From contig WFVQ01000191.1 of NCBI GenBank assembly GCA_015491585.1, forward strand, positions 1 through 5,223: a DNA stretch of 5,223 nt, written 5' to 3'. Of this stretch, positions 1 through 5,223 are shown piece after piece. Below the pieces are notes generated by a model, which saw only the letters and a program-made list of their open reading frames with translations, made no database searches and was not told the DNA's origin. The stretch comes from Deltaproteobacteria bacterium (GTDB taxonomy: Bacteria > Desulfobacterota > Dissulfuribacteria > Dissulfuribacterales > S140-46). The position numbers and the translations under genes were made by a program. Positions within the stretch are counted from its first letter, which is position 1; every line of letters starts with the position of its first letter.

Positions 1-8
1 CAGGAGTA

Positions 9-365
9 GTGGCCGAATGCACGGTATGCGCTACTGAGGATGGAGGCAGCTGTTGCGGAGCGGGAATAGAGGACAGGTTCGACGCGGTCCTGCTGCTGGT
101 CAACCTGCTGCTGGGCGCCGAACTGCCCGGAGAGCGGCGCGATCCCGAAGGCTGTTTCTTCCTGGGAGATAGGGGCTGTTCCATCCTGGCGCGCCATACC
201 ATTTGCGTCAATTATCTCTGCAAGCGGCTGCAAGGCCGCCTTTCTGCCGAGGCGCTCCACAGGCTCCAGGCCGGGATAGGAAGGGAAGTGGATGCGGCCT
301 TTGTGCTTGAGGAAGGGATTAAGAAGTGGTTGACGAGAGAGGCTCGGCGGACGCAAGGTGGATGA
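9..365 (+). CDS. Small cysteine-rich protein, YkgJ-like (putative metal/Fe-S binding)
   Basis: A 118-residue protein with eight cysteines: C4, C7, C15-C16, C49, C57, C66 and C71. The C49-x7-C57-x8-C66 block, with its GCFFL, GCSI and R-x3-C-x2-Y surroundings, resembles the C-terminal half of the YkgJ (CxxCxxCC, proposed zinc/iron-chelating) family. The early CC pair followed by a hydrophobic helix (about residues 25-38) also fits. I infer metal or Fe-S binding; no enzymatic role is known for the family. It is probably cytoplasmic, since no signal peptide is visible. The start is uncertain. GTG at 9 has an AGGAG only 2 nt upstream, which is too close to be ideal, and the frame stays open to the window edge, so a few N-terminal codons may lie outside. 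Its 3' end overlaps the deaminase gene by 40 nt, or by 4 nt if the alternative deaminase start is used. Confidence 0.72.
   Translation: MAECTVCATEDGGSCCGAGIEDRFDAVLLLVNLLLGAELPGERRDPEGCFFLGDRGCSILARHTICVNYLCKRLQGRLSAEALHRLQAGIGREVDAAFVLEEGIKKWLTREARRTQGG
309..317 (+). promoter_or_regulatory. Ribosome binding site supporting the deaminase GTG start
   Basis: GAGGAAGGG lies 8 nt before GTG 326, inside the 3' part of the preceding gene. It is better spaced than the AAGG at 355-358, which is only 3 nt before the alternative ATG at 362. It therefore favours the longer deaminase form. Confidence 0.5.
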
Positions 366-865
366 AAGAGGCCCTGCGGCTGGCCAAGGAGGCCCTGGAC
401 GAGGGGGAGTTCCCGGTGGGTGCCGTGCTGGTGGCCGGAGACGAGGTGGTTGGCCGCGGCCGGCGCAGGAACAGCGGACACATGGCCGGGGGAGAGCTGG
501 ATCATGCTGAGATGGTGGCCCTCAGGGACTGGGGGCAGCGGCATGGAGATTGCGCCCCGCCTGGTGACCTCTGCCTCTACTCCACCTTGGAGCCGTGCCT
601 CATGTGTCTCGGGGCCGCCCTGCTTGCCGGGGTGAAGAGGATCGTCTTCGCCTACGAGGACATCATGGGCGGCGCCTGCGGCCTCGACGCATGGGCGGTC
701 CGTTCCCATGCAGGGACGGGGGCAGGAACCTTCTATTCCGGCGCGGATGTGGTGGGAGGGGTCCTGCGGGACGAGAGCCTGGCCCTTTTCAGGCGCTTCT
801 TCCAGGGAGGATCGTCCTACTGGCGGGACAGCCTGCTGTGTAAATATACCTTGAGGTGCGAATGA
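326..865 (+). CDS. Nucleoside/base deaminase, CDA superfamily, TadA-like
   Basis: A zinc-dependent hydrolytic deaminase of 179 residues. The zinc site is H60-A-E62 (E62 the proton shuttle) with P90-C91-x2-C94. The GEFPVGAVLV strand (residues 27-36), N49 eleven residues before the zinc histidine as in E. coli TadA, and a late G-V-L-x-D-E segment place it near TadA tRNA-adenosine and guanine deaminases. It differs from TadA by having D59 instead of A/S before HAE. It also lacks the usual basic C-terminal tail and ends in a short extension carrying C172 and C178. The substrate is therefore open: tRNA adenosine, a free base, or a modified heterocycle. GTG 326 is chosen for its ribosome binding site and because it keeps an R-W-M-x2-A-L segment resembling the TadA N-terminus. 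ATG 362, which forms an ATGA overlap with the preceding stop, is the alternative. The stop overlaps the radical SAM start. Confidence 0.88.
   Translation: MVDERGSADARWMKEALRLAKEALDEGEFPVGAVLVAGDEVVGRGRRRNSGHMAGGELDHAEMVALRDWGQRHGDCAPPGDLCLYSTLEPCLMCLGAALLAGVKRIVFAYEDIMGGACGLDAWAVRSHAGTGAGTFYSGADVVGGVLRDESLALFRRFFQGGSSYWRDSLLCKYTLRCE
853..858 (+). promoter_or_regulatory. Ribosome binding site for the radical SAM gene
   Basis: GAGGTG sits inside the last codons of the deaminase gene, with AGG 5 nt before ATG 862. It selects ATG 862 over the in-frame GTG at 856, which is itself part of this site. Confidence 0.6.
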
Positions 866-1932
866 GCTCTGTTGTGACCAGGACGGTGGCATTCAGGCAG
901 GACACGAGGAACCTCTTCGTCCACCTGCTGACCAGGTGCAATCTCCGGTGCCGGCACTGTTACATCAATCCCGGCCAGCACGGGACCGGCGTCATGGATG
1001 CCGAGGCCGTCCATTCCCTGCTGGCCCTGTTCGCGTCGCGCTCCTTCAAGGATGGGGAGATGGCTGGCAACAGCATCGCTGCCTCCACCAACCTGGTTCT
1101 GCTGGGGGGCGAGCCCACCCTCCATCCCGACCTTCCGCGGTTTATATCCTTCGCCAGAGAGCTGGGTTACCGCTCCATCACCGTGGATTCCAACGGCTTC
1201 CTGTTCAATGACTTCTTGAGAAAGGTGCCGCCGGAGATGGTGGACAACCTGAGCTTCAGCCTCGATGGCCCCTCGCCTGCGGTGAACGACCCAATCAGGG
1301 GAAAAGGCGTCTTCGACACCGTGGTGACCAATATATCCAGGGCCGTGGAGATGGGATTCCCGGTTAGTGTCATCTTCACCGCCAACCGGCTGAACGTCCG
1401 CCATCTCCCTGGGATGGTGCCCCTGCTCCAGAGGTTGGGGGTGACCAGGTTTTTTATCCAGGTGGTTGGGCTGAGAGGCAGGGCCGGAGAGGGCGGTGAG
1501 ACATCCCTGCAGTTGTCGAGGGAGGAGTGGGATTTGGTGGTGCCGGCCTCTGCACGCAGCGCAGCCGAGGCCGGCATGTGGGTTACGTATCCCAAGGTGT
1601 TTCTGGGTCAGGAAGAGGAGTTTCAGTGCGCTGGCGTGGTGGCCGAGAACTACTTCGTGTTTCCCAACGGGCGCGTATACACCTGTCCATTGTGCGAGGA
1701 CTATCCCCTGCACGCATACGAGTTTTCGCAAGAAGGACTGGTCCGGCGTCCGCCCATAACCGAGATGGAGCTCTTCTCGCTCACCATCCCGGAGGGGTGC
1801 GTGCTCAACAAGCTGCTTCATCCGGGCAACATCGAGTACCGCCGCGACGGCTCCCCTGCCTTCAAGGTGGCGTGCTGCATGCTCAAGGAAGAGCTGGTGC
1901 CAGAAGGCCATCCAGGCCGATCCCAGCCTTGA
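862..1932 (+). CDS. Radical SAM protein with SPASM/Twitch-like C-terminal cysteines
   Basis: A 356-residue radical SAM enzyme, expected to bind a [4Fe-4S] cluster and cleave S-adenosylmethionine to a 5'-deoxyadenosyl radical. The cluster motif is C26-NLR-C30-RH-C33, followed by the SAM-binding GGEPTLHP (82-89) and a SLDGP strand (about 134-138). The C-terminal part has C256-x13-G270-x4-C275, exactly the first half of the SPASM consensus (CX9-15GX4C), then C278, C313 and the pair C338-C339. The second SPASM half (CX2CX5CX3C) is absent. A single auxiliary cluster of Twitch type is therefore likely, but inferred. Such domains occur in peptide-modifying and small-molecule enzymes; the substrate here is unknown and no precursor peptide was seen. 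ATG 862 overlaps the deaminase stop (ATGA), indicating translational coupling. The last 50 nt overlap the convergent substrate-binding protein gene. Confidence 0.9.
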   Translation: MSSVVTRTVAFRQDTRNLFVHLLTRCNLRCRHCYINPGQHGTGVMDAEAVHSLLALFASRSFKDGEMAGNSIAASTNLVLLGGEPTLHPDLPRFISFARELGYRSITVDSNGFLFNDFLRKVPPEMVDNLSFSLDGPSPAVNDPIRGKGVFDTVVTNISRAVEMGFPVSVIFTANRLNVRHLPGMVPLLQRLGVTRFFIQVVGLRGRAGEGGETSLQLSREEWDLVVPASARSAAEAGMWVTYPKVFLGQEEEFQCAGVVAENYFVFPNGRVYTCPLCEDYPLHAYEFSQEGLVRRPPITEMELFSLTIPEGCVLNKLLHPGNIEYRRDGSPAFKVACCMLKEELVPEGHPGRSQP

Positions 1933-2878
1933 CCAGGCCCGCAGCGGACATGCTCTCCAGGGTCTGGCGCCAGGCATCCCTGTCCACCTCGCACCATCCT
2001 TTTCCGCTCCTTGGAGCCACCAGCTCCCTGGTGGCCTCTATCTGCCGGGCTATGAGCCGCGGCGAAACCCCCTTTTCGTATTTGGCGAGGATGGAGCCGA
2101 GCCGTTCCGCGTTGGCCTCGTCCATGGCCTCCCTCCATGCCTTCACGAATGCCCTGGTGAAACGGCGGACCAGCTCCGGCTTCTCCTCCGCGAGCCTCCT
2201 TGAGGTGACCAGGGAGTTCGCCACGAATCTCACGCCCCAGCGGTCCGGGTCGAGGAAACCGGGTTCGTCTCCGTTCCTCCTCATCTTGTCGGCTATGACG
2301 ATGCCCTGGGTGTTGTAGTAGACCGGCCAGAGGTCCACCTGCCCCTTCCAAAAAGGCGAGAAGTCGTAGTGGACGCCGTAGATCTTCACTCTTCCGGCGG
2401 GCAGGCTGGCGCGGTTCAGCAGGGCGGCGAATATGGCTTCGTCGTTGCCTCCGAATGTCACTCCCACTGTCAGCCCTGCCAGCCCCTCTGGCCGCAGATA
2501 GCCTAGCCTCTTTCTGGAATAGATCCAGCGCAGTGGATTCCTCTGGAAGACCTGGGCCAGAACCACGACTTCCGCCCCTTTGGAGGCGGCCCTTATGACT
2601 TGGTCGCCAGAGGCTATGCCGAACTCGGCCCTTCCCAGCTCCAGGTCCTTGATCGCATCCTGCTCCGGTCCGCCTTCCAAGAGCGACACGGCCAGGCCCT
2701 CCCTGTGGAACAGGCCCGTCTCCACTCCCCAGATCTCGCCGGCGAAAGAGGCGTTGTAGAGCCATTTGAGCCTCAGCCTCACCGGTTCAGTTCCGTTGCC
2801 GTCTGTCCCGCCACCGGAACAGGATGTGAGAGAGAGCATGCAGAGTAGAGAGATCAGGGTCTTGAGCAGCCTTCCCAC
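1883..2878 (-). CDS. ABC transporter substrate-binding lipoprotein, NMT1/THI5-like
   Basis: A 331-residue periplasmic-type solute receptor. The N-terminus is a lipoprotein signal: basic start, hydrophobic stretch about 7-16, lipobox L17-T-S-C20, then a Gly/Ser-rich linker. The mature part begins with a strand containing LKW (37-39), then FAG, a GLF turn and EGL, characteristic of NMT1/THI5-like binding proteins (thiamin-pyrimidine, nitrate, sulfonate and related ligands). A GVTFGGND loop (139-146), DF (172-173) and G-Q-V-D-x-W-P-V-Y-Y-N (179-189) correspond to ligand-pocket and hinge regions of the family. The ligand is not determinable; a pyrimidine or other aromatic precursor is a plausible guess. 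It is the last gene of the operon, starting at GTG 2878, 3 nt after the permease stop and behind a very strong ribosome binding site. Its 3' end overlaps the radical SAM gene on the other strand by 50 nt. Confidence 0.88.
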   Translation of the reverse strand: MGRLLKTLISLLCMLSLTSCSGGGTDGNGTEPVRLRLKWLYNASFAGEIWGVETGLFHREGLAVSLLEGGPEQDAIKDLELGRAEFGIASGDQVIRAASKGAEVVVLAQVFQRNPLRWIYSRKRLGYLRPEGLAGLTVGVTFGGNDEAIFAALLNRASLPAGRVKIYGVHYDFSPFWKGQVDLWPVYYNTQGIVIADKMRRNGDEPGFLDPDRWGVRFVANSLVTSRRLAEEKPELVRRFTRAFVKAWREAMDEANAERLGSILAKYEKGVSPRLIARQIEATRELVAPRSGKGWCEVDRDAWRQTLESMSAAGLVKAGIGLDGLLAPALP

Positions 2879-2879
2879 G

Positions 2880-2889
2880 GATCACCTCC
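2880..2889 (-). promoter_or_regulatory. Exceptionally strong Shine-Dalgarno site for the binding-protein gene
   Basis: On the minus strand this reads GGAGGTGATC, ten consecutive bases complementary to the usual 3' end of 16S rRNA. The GGAGG core is 6 nt before the GTG start, and the site includes the permease stop codon (2882-2884). It supports the GTG 2878 start and suggests the binding protein is translated more than the upstream subunits, as is usual for importers. Confidence 0.75.
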
Positions 2890-3631
2890 AAGGAGCCAGG
2901 AGCCGTCTTCCTCCTTCCTCGACTACGGCCACGTAGAGCGATGAGAAGAGTCCTATGAGGAGGAGGGCCACAAGTATTGCCGATAGATCGTTCTGATATA
3001 GGGCCTTGCGTATCAGATAGCCGATCCCCTGGGAGGTGGAGAGGAACTCGCCTACGATGGCGCCCACCATGCTCAGTGTTCCTGTGCCCGTCACCACCGT
3101 GGCCACCTTGCCCCGGTTTTCGAGGAGGCGGATGGTGAGCTCCATGCGCGCGGTCATCCTGCCGGTGATCCTGAAGAAGTGCTCCACCTCCTCCACCGGC
3201 GAGGAGAAGATGCCGATGAAGCTCAGAAGCAAGGGAAAGTAGGATATAAGCGTTGCTATGGCGAGCCTGGCGGCGAAGCCGTCTCCCAGGAACAGGAAGA
3301 TTATGGGGGCCAGCGCCACCACAGGATATGCCTGGAGATTGTATGCCGCCGTCCGCACGAGCCCGGCCCCTGTTCCGCGCCCCCTCGCCACTGCTCCTAC
3401 TGCAAGCGCGAGGGCGATGGCCACCAGGTGGCCGGAGACCGCCACCCTGGCGGTGTCGAGCATGGCCAGAAATTGCTCTCCTGCATGGCCCGTGGCATAC
3501 CTGAGCACCTCGAGGGGCGGAGGGACCAGGTAGTCGGACATGTGAAGGAGGTATTTGGCACCCCACAGGAGAGCGAGGGCGCCGCAGTAGATCGCGATAA
3601 ATTGCAATATCCGCTTTGCAGGGGAGGTCAC
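2882..3631 (-). CDS. ABC transporter permease (SsuC/TauC/ThiX-like, BPD_transp_1 fold)
   Basis: A 249-residue inner-membrane permease that forms the importer channel. I see about six hydrophobic segments: 11-29, 67-83, 97-116, 121-142, 176-196 and 218-238. The Y-P-V-V-A-L-A-P-I motif (102-110), the cytoplasmic coupling loop (about 146-172) and the GAIVGEFL (190-197) plus GIGYLI (202-207) block are typical of the nitrate/sulfonate/taurine/thiamin-pyrimidine permease family. The coupling loop is degenerate: around E148-G157 the usual EAA-x3-G pattern is only partly kept, and the following LP is replaced by LEN. The GTG start at 3631 gives a GTGA overlap with the ATPase stop and puts a normal TM1 directly at the N-terminus. 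The frame remains open far upstream, but that part is arginine/glycine-rich low-complexity translation of the ATPase gene. It very likely pairs with the adjacent ATPase and binding protein. Confidence 0.88.
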   Translation of the reverse strand: MTSPAKRILQFIAIYCGALALLWGAKYLLHMSDYLVPPPLEVLRYATGHAGEQFLAMLDTARVAVSGHLVAIALALAVGAVARGRGTGAGLVRTAAYNLQAYPVVALAPIIFLFLGDGFAARLAIATLISYFPLLLSFIGIFSSPVEEVEHFFRITGRMTARMELTIRLLENRGKVATVVTGTGTLSMVGAIVGEFLSTSQGIGYLIRKALYQNDLSAILVALLLIGLFSSLYVAVVEEGGRRLLAPWR

Positions 3632-4335
3632 CGCTCTACCCCCGTGCAGGCCGCGACTATCCGGTGGCCAAGCGCGGCCACGTCCCCGCCTGCCGATGCG
3701 GCGCTCCCGCGTCCATCCATGCCCCCTATCTCTACGAGGCCGGTGACAGGGCCTTCTCCTGCCGGAAAGACCCAGATGGATCTGGAGAAGAAGGCCACCT
3801 CGGAGACGTTGTGGCTGACGTATAGGAAAGTGCGGTCTGGAAATCTCTCCTTCAGGGCGGAGATGATCCGCTCTCTGGACGGTTCGTCCACGTTTGCCAG
3901 GACCTCGTCCATCACCAGGAGGTCGAATCTCTGCATGAGGTAGCGGAGCAGGTTTGCCCGGTTCTTCTGGCCCATTGAGAGGTCGGGAAATCTGTGGTCC
4001 TCGACCTCTGTGAGGCCCATGAGCTCCATGAGGGATCTGAGCATGTGGAAATCTTGTGGAGGCGACACCCGTCTGAGGTGGTCTCCAATGGACACCCATG
4101 CCGGAAAACGTTCGCCCGCATGGGCGTAGAGGACGATCCCCCCGTCTCCGGTCACCTCGCCCGAGTCAGGAGGCGTCATGCCCGAGATGATGTGCGAAAG
4201 CGTGGATTTGCCGCACCCTGACAGGCCGAAGAGTGAAAAGAACCCCGGTCCCTGGATGACCAGCGACAGGGAATCGAAGAGGTGGGATGGGGCGCCTGCG
4301 TATGAAAAGGTTATCTCCTTCAGCTCCAGGCGCAT
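3628..4335 (-). CDS. ABC transporter ATP-binding protein with atypical motifs
   Basis: A 235-residue cytoplasmic ATPase energising the importer. Visible elements in order are the A-loop aromatic Y12, Walker A G-L-S-G-C-G-K-S-T (37-45), signature L-S-M-G-Q (119-123, normally LSGGQ), Walker B ending L-V-M-D-E (140-144), D-loop region A-N-V-D (147-150) and H-loop H175. It is close to the SsuB/TauB/ThiZ group in size and layout. Two departures stand out. The segment before the P-A-W (78-80) reads L-Y-A-H-A-G, with no glutamine where the Q-loop is expected. The residue after the Walker B glutamate is V instead of the usual P. All residues needed for ATP hydrolysis (K43, E144, H175) appear present, so I expect an active enzyme. 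ATG 4335 has GAGG six bases upstream (4342-4345). The gene starts 11 nt after the YkgJ-family gene and shares GTGA with the permease. Confidence 0.9.
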   Translation of the reverse strand: MRLELKEITFSYAGAPSHLFDSLSLVIQGPGFFSLFGLSGCGKSTLSHIISGMTPPDSGEVTGDGGIVLYAHAGERFPAWVSIGDHLRRVSPPQDFHMLRSLMELMGLTEVEDHRFPDLSMGQKNRANLLRYLMQRFDLLVMDEVLANVDEPSRERIISALKERFPDRTFLYVSHNVSEVAFFSRSIWVFPAGEGPVTGLVEIGGMDGRGSAASAGGDVAALGHRIVAACTGVER

Positions 4336-4346
4336 CCAGGGCCTCG

Positions 4347-5210
4347 CTATCTCTTGCCTTTCCTTAGCTTGGCCAGCTTCCTCGCCCTTTTCTTGCGCCT
4401 CTTGATGATCTGTTTAACGGTCTTGTCGAGGATCTCTTTCTTGAGCTCGATGACCTCCGACTCAGCGCCGAAAATGGCGTGCTTGAGGTATTCGAACCCG
4501 AACTGCATGAGTTCCACGTCGTCGTCCCTGATCTTTCGCAGCACCTTCTTGTCAACTATATAGGTGTCGAGGAAGCGGCTGCCGAAGACGTATTCCCGGA
4601 AACGCTCCATATTGGTCGTGACCATGTAGAAGAGCTCCCTGGCCCTGGGAGGCATCTCGGTCTCCTCCCCGAACGAGCGCTTCCTGAGCAGGAGCTCCAT
4701 CCATCCCCTGTTCATGGAGTCGTACAGGTCTGCCTCCTGATCCGCCCTCCACGAATCTACGGTCCACTCCACAGGCTCCTCGAAACCCTTGCAGTGGGGC
4801 TCTTTGACCAGGAAGAAGAATTCCTCCTCCTCGCCCGAGGTCTTTTCCACCTGGATGAGGCTGGCTATCCCAATGGGGTAGTAGCGGCAGCTAACCGGGC
4901 GGTCGGTGTAGATCTGGCAGCCTTCCGGGGTGACGAAGGGACACTGTCCATCCTTCTCTTCCAGCATCTTCAGGCGGGCCACCGGTATCATGGTCTGGCC
5001 CAGTATCTCGGGCTCGGCATAGAGCCTGAGGAACATGTCTGAGGTGAGGCCCAGCCTGTTCTTCATCCTTATAATATCGTAGGGCGTCAGGATGATGTTC
5101 ATGTTGCGGCAGCAGGCCGTAAAGCAGGGGACGCCAGGCCCGCACCTGAACTTGAAGGTGCTGTCGCGTTCTAAGCGCACCGGTACTATGGCGCTCCCCT
5201 CCTGCCCCAT
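4347..5210 (-). CDS. YkgJ-family cysteine-cluster protein (putative Zn/Fe-chelating)
   Basis: A 287-residue protein whose N-terminal half is a good YkgJ (CxxCxxCC, PF03692-type) domain. It has C23-x5-C29-x3-C33-C34, then L-T-P-Y-D-I-I-R (41-48), C90, G-C98-x-I-Y, R-P-x2-C108-R-Y-Y-P and a further C140. Members are thought to bind zinc or an iron-sulfur cluster; the biochemical role is unknown. The C-terminal half is helical and charged and ends in a strongly basic tail (about 270-287, rich in K/R), which could contact nucleic acid or acidic membrane. No signal peptide is present. ATG 5210 is chosen, with TTG 5216 as an in-frame alternative. Neither has a clear ribosome binding site, and the frame is open to the window edge, so the true start could lie outside. 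It is the first visible gene of the transporter operon. Confidence 0.85.
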   Translation of the reverse strand: MGQEGSAIVPVRLERDSTFKFRCGPGVPCFTACCRNMNIILTPYDIIRMKNRLGLTSDMFLRLYAEPEILGQTMIPVARLKMLEEKDGQCPFVTPEGCQIYTDRPVSCRYYPIGIASLIQVEKTSGEEEEFFFLVKEPHCKGFEEPVEWTVDSWRADQEADLYDSMNRGWMELLLRKRSFGEETEMPPRARELFYMVTTNMERFREYVFGSRFLDTYIVDKKVLRKIRDDDVELMQFGFEYLKHAIFGAESEVIELKKEILDKTVKQIIKRRKKRARKLAKLRKGKR

Positions 5211-5223
5211 CTTCAACGATTTC

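Noticed and set aside
212..892. 226-codon open frame on the minus strand
   Set aside because: It is antisense to the deaminase gene, which has clear zinc motifs; the opposite translation shows no family features.
862..1932. Viperin-like or RiPP-maturase identity for the radical SAM protein
   Set aside because: The cluster motif and surroundings do not match viperin. No precursor peptide gene is visible nearby, so a specific assignment is unsupported.
1886..1940. Possible bidirectional terminator between the convergent genes
   Set aside because: Only very short inverted repeats (CTGG/CCAG, GGCC/GGCC) are present, without a T-tract, and the region codes on both strands.
817..1977. Long 386-codon open frame on the minus strand
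   Set aside because: It lies antisense to the radical SAM gene. The translation is rich in H, G, P and R with no recognisable domain, typical of a high-GC shadow frame.
1818..2765. 315-codon minus-strand frame overlapping the binding-protein gene
   Set aside because: It is an alternate frame of the lipoprotein gene, Arg/Gly-rich, with no signal peptide or motif.
2787..3566. 259-codon minus-strand frame within the permease region
   Set aside because: The permease frame has proper transmembrane segments and family motifs; this one is a low-complexity shadow.
3632..4099. N-terminal extension of the permease frame to 4099
   Set aside because: It would lie entirely inside the ATPase gene and encode Arg/Pro/Gly-rich sequence. 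The GTG at 3631 gives a normal-sized permease and a GTGA overlap.
4336..4346. TPP or other riboswitch upstream of the transporter genes
   Set aside because: The visible gaps are only 3 and 11 nt, and the operon's 5' end is outside the window, so no leader can be assessed.

Overview
The window is about 58-60% GC by eye and almost entirely coding. It comes from a bacterium that often uses AGG for arginine. The mix of cysteine-rich YkgJ-type proteins, a radical SAM enzyme and a lipoprotein-based ABC importer would suit an anaerobe, perhaps one of the Desulfobacterota (former Deltaproteobacteria). That placement is inference; no rRNA or marker gene is present.

The left half (9-1932, + strand) holds three tightly packed, overlapping genes. 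They are a small eight-cysteine protein with YkgJ-like cysteine spacing, a TadA-like zinc nucleoside/base deaminase, and a radical SAM protein whose C-terminal half matches the first part of a SPASM/Twitch auxiliary iron-sulfur motif. The deaminase runs directly into the radical SAM gene through an ATGA stop/start overlap, so the three are probably co-expressed.

The right half (1883 to about 5210, - strand) holds four genes read right to left. They are a second, larger YkgJ-family cysteine-cluster protein, then an ABC ATPase, an ABC permease and an NMT1/THI5-like substrate-binding lipoprotein. Spacings are 11 nt, a 4-nt GTGA overlap and 3 nt, so this is clearly one operon. The transporter belongs to the nitrate/sulfonate/thiamin-pyrimidine importer superfamily; its ligand cannot be read from sequence. 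The ATPase departs from the canonical motifs in the Q-loop, the signature and the Walker B region.

The two groups converge and their 3' ends overlap by 50 nt (1883-1932), leaving no room for a conventional terminator between them. A cysteine-cluster protein heads the visible part of each group. The possible novelty is the pairing of a deaminase, a radical SAM enzyme and a cysteine-cluster protein next to a pyrimidine-precursor-type importer. This could be salvage or modification of a small heterocycle, but the sequence alone does not prove a functional link. I see no RNA genes, CRISPR arrays, mobile elements, riboswitches or intrinsic terminators, and no gene-free stretch over 300 bases.
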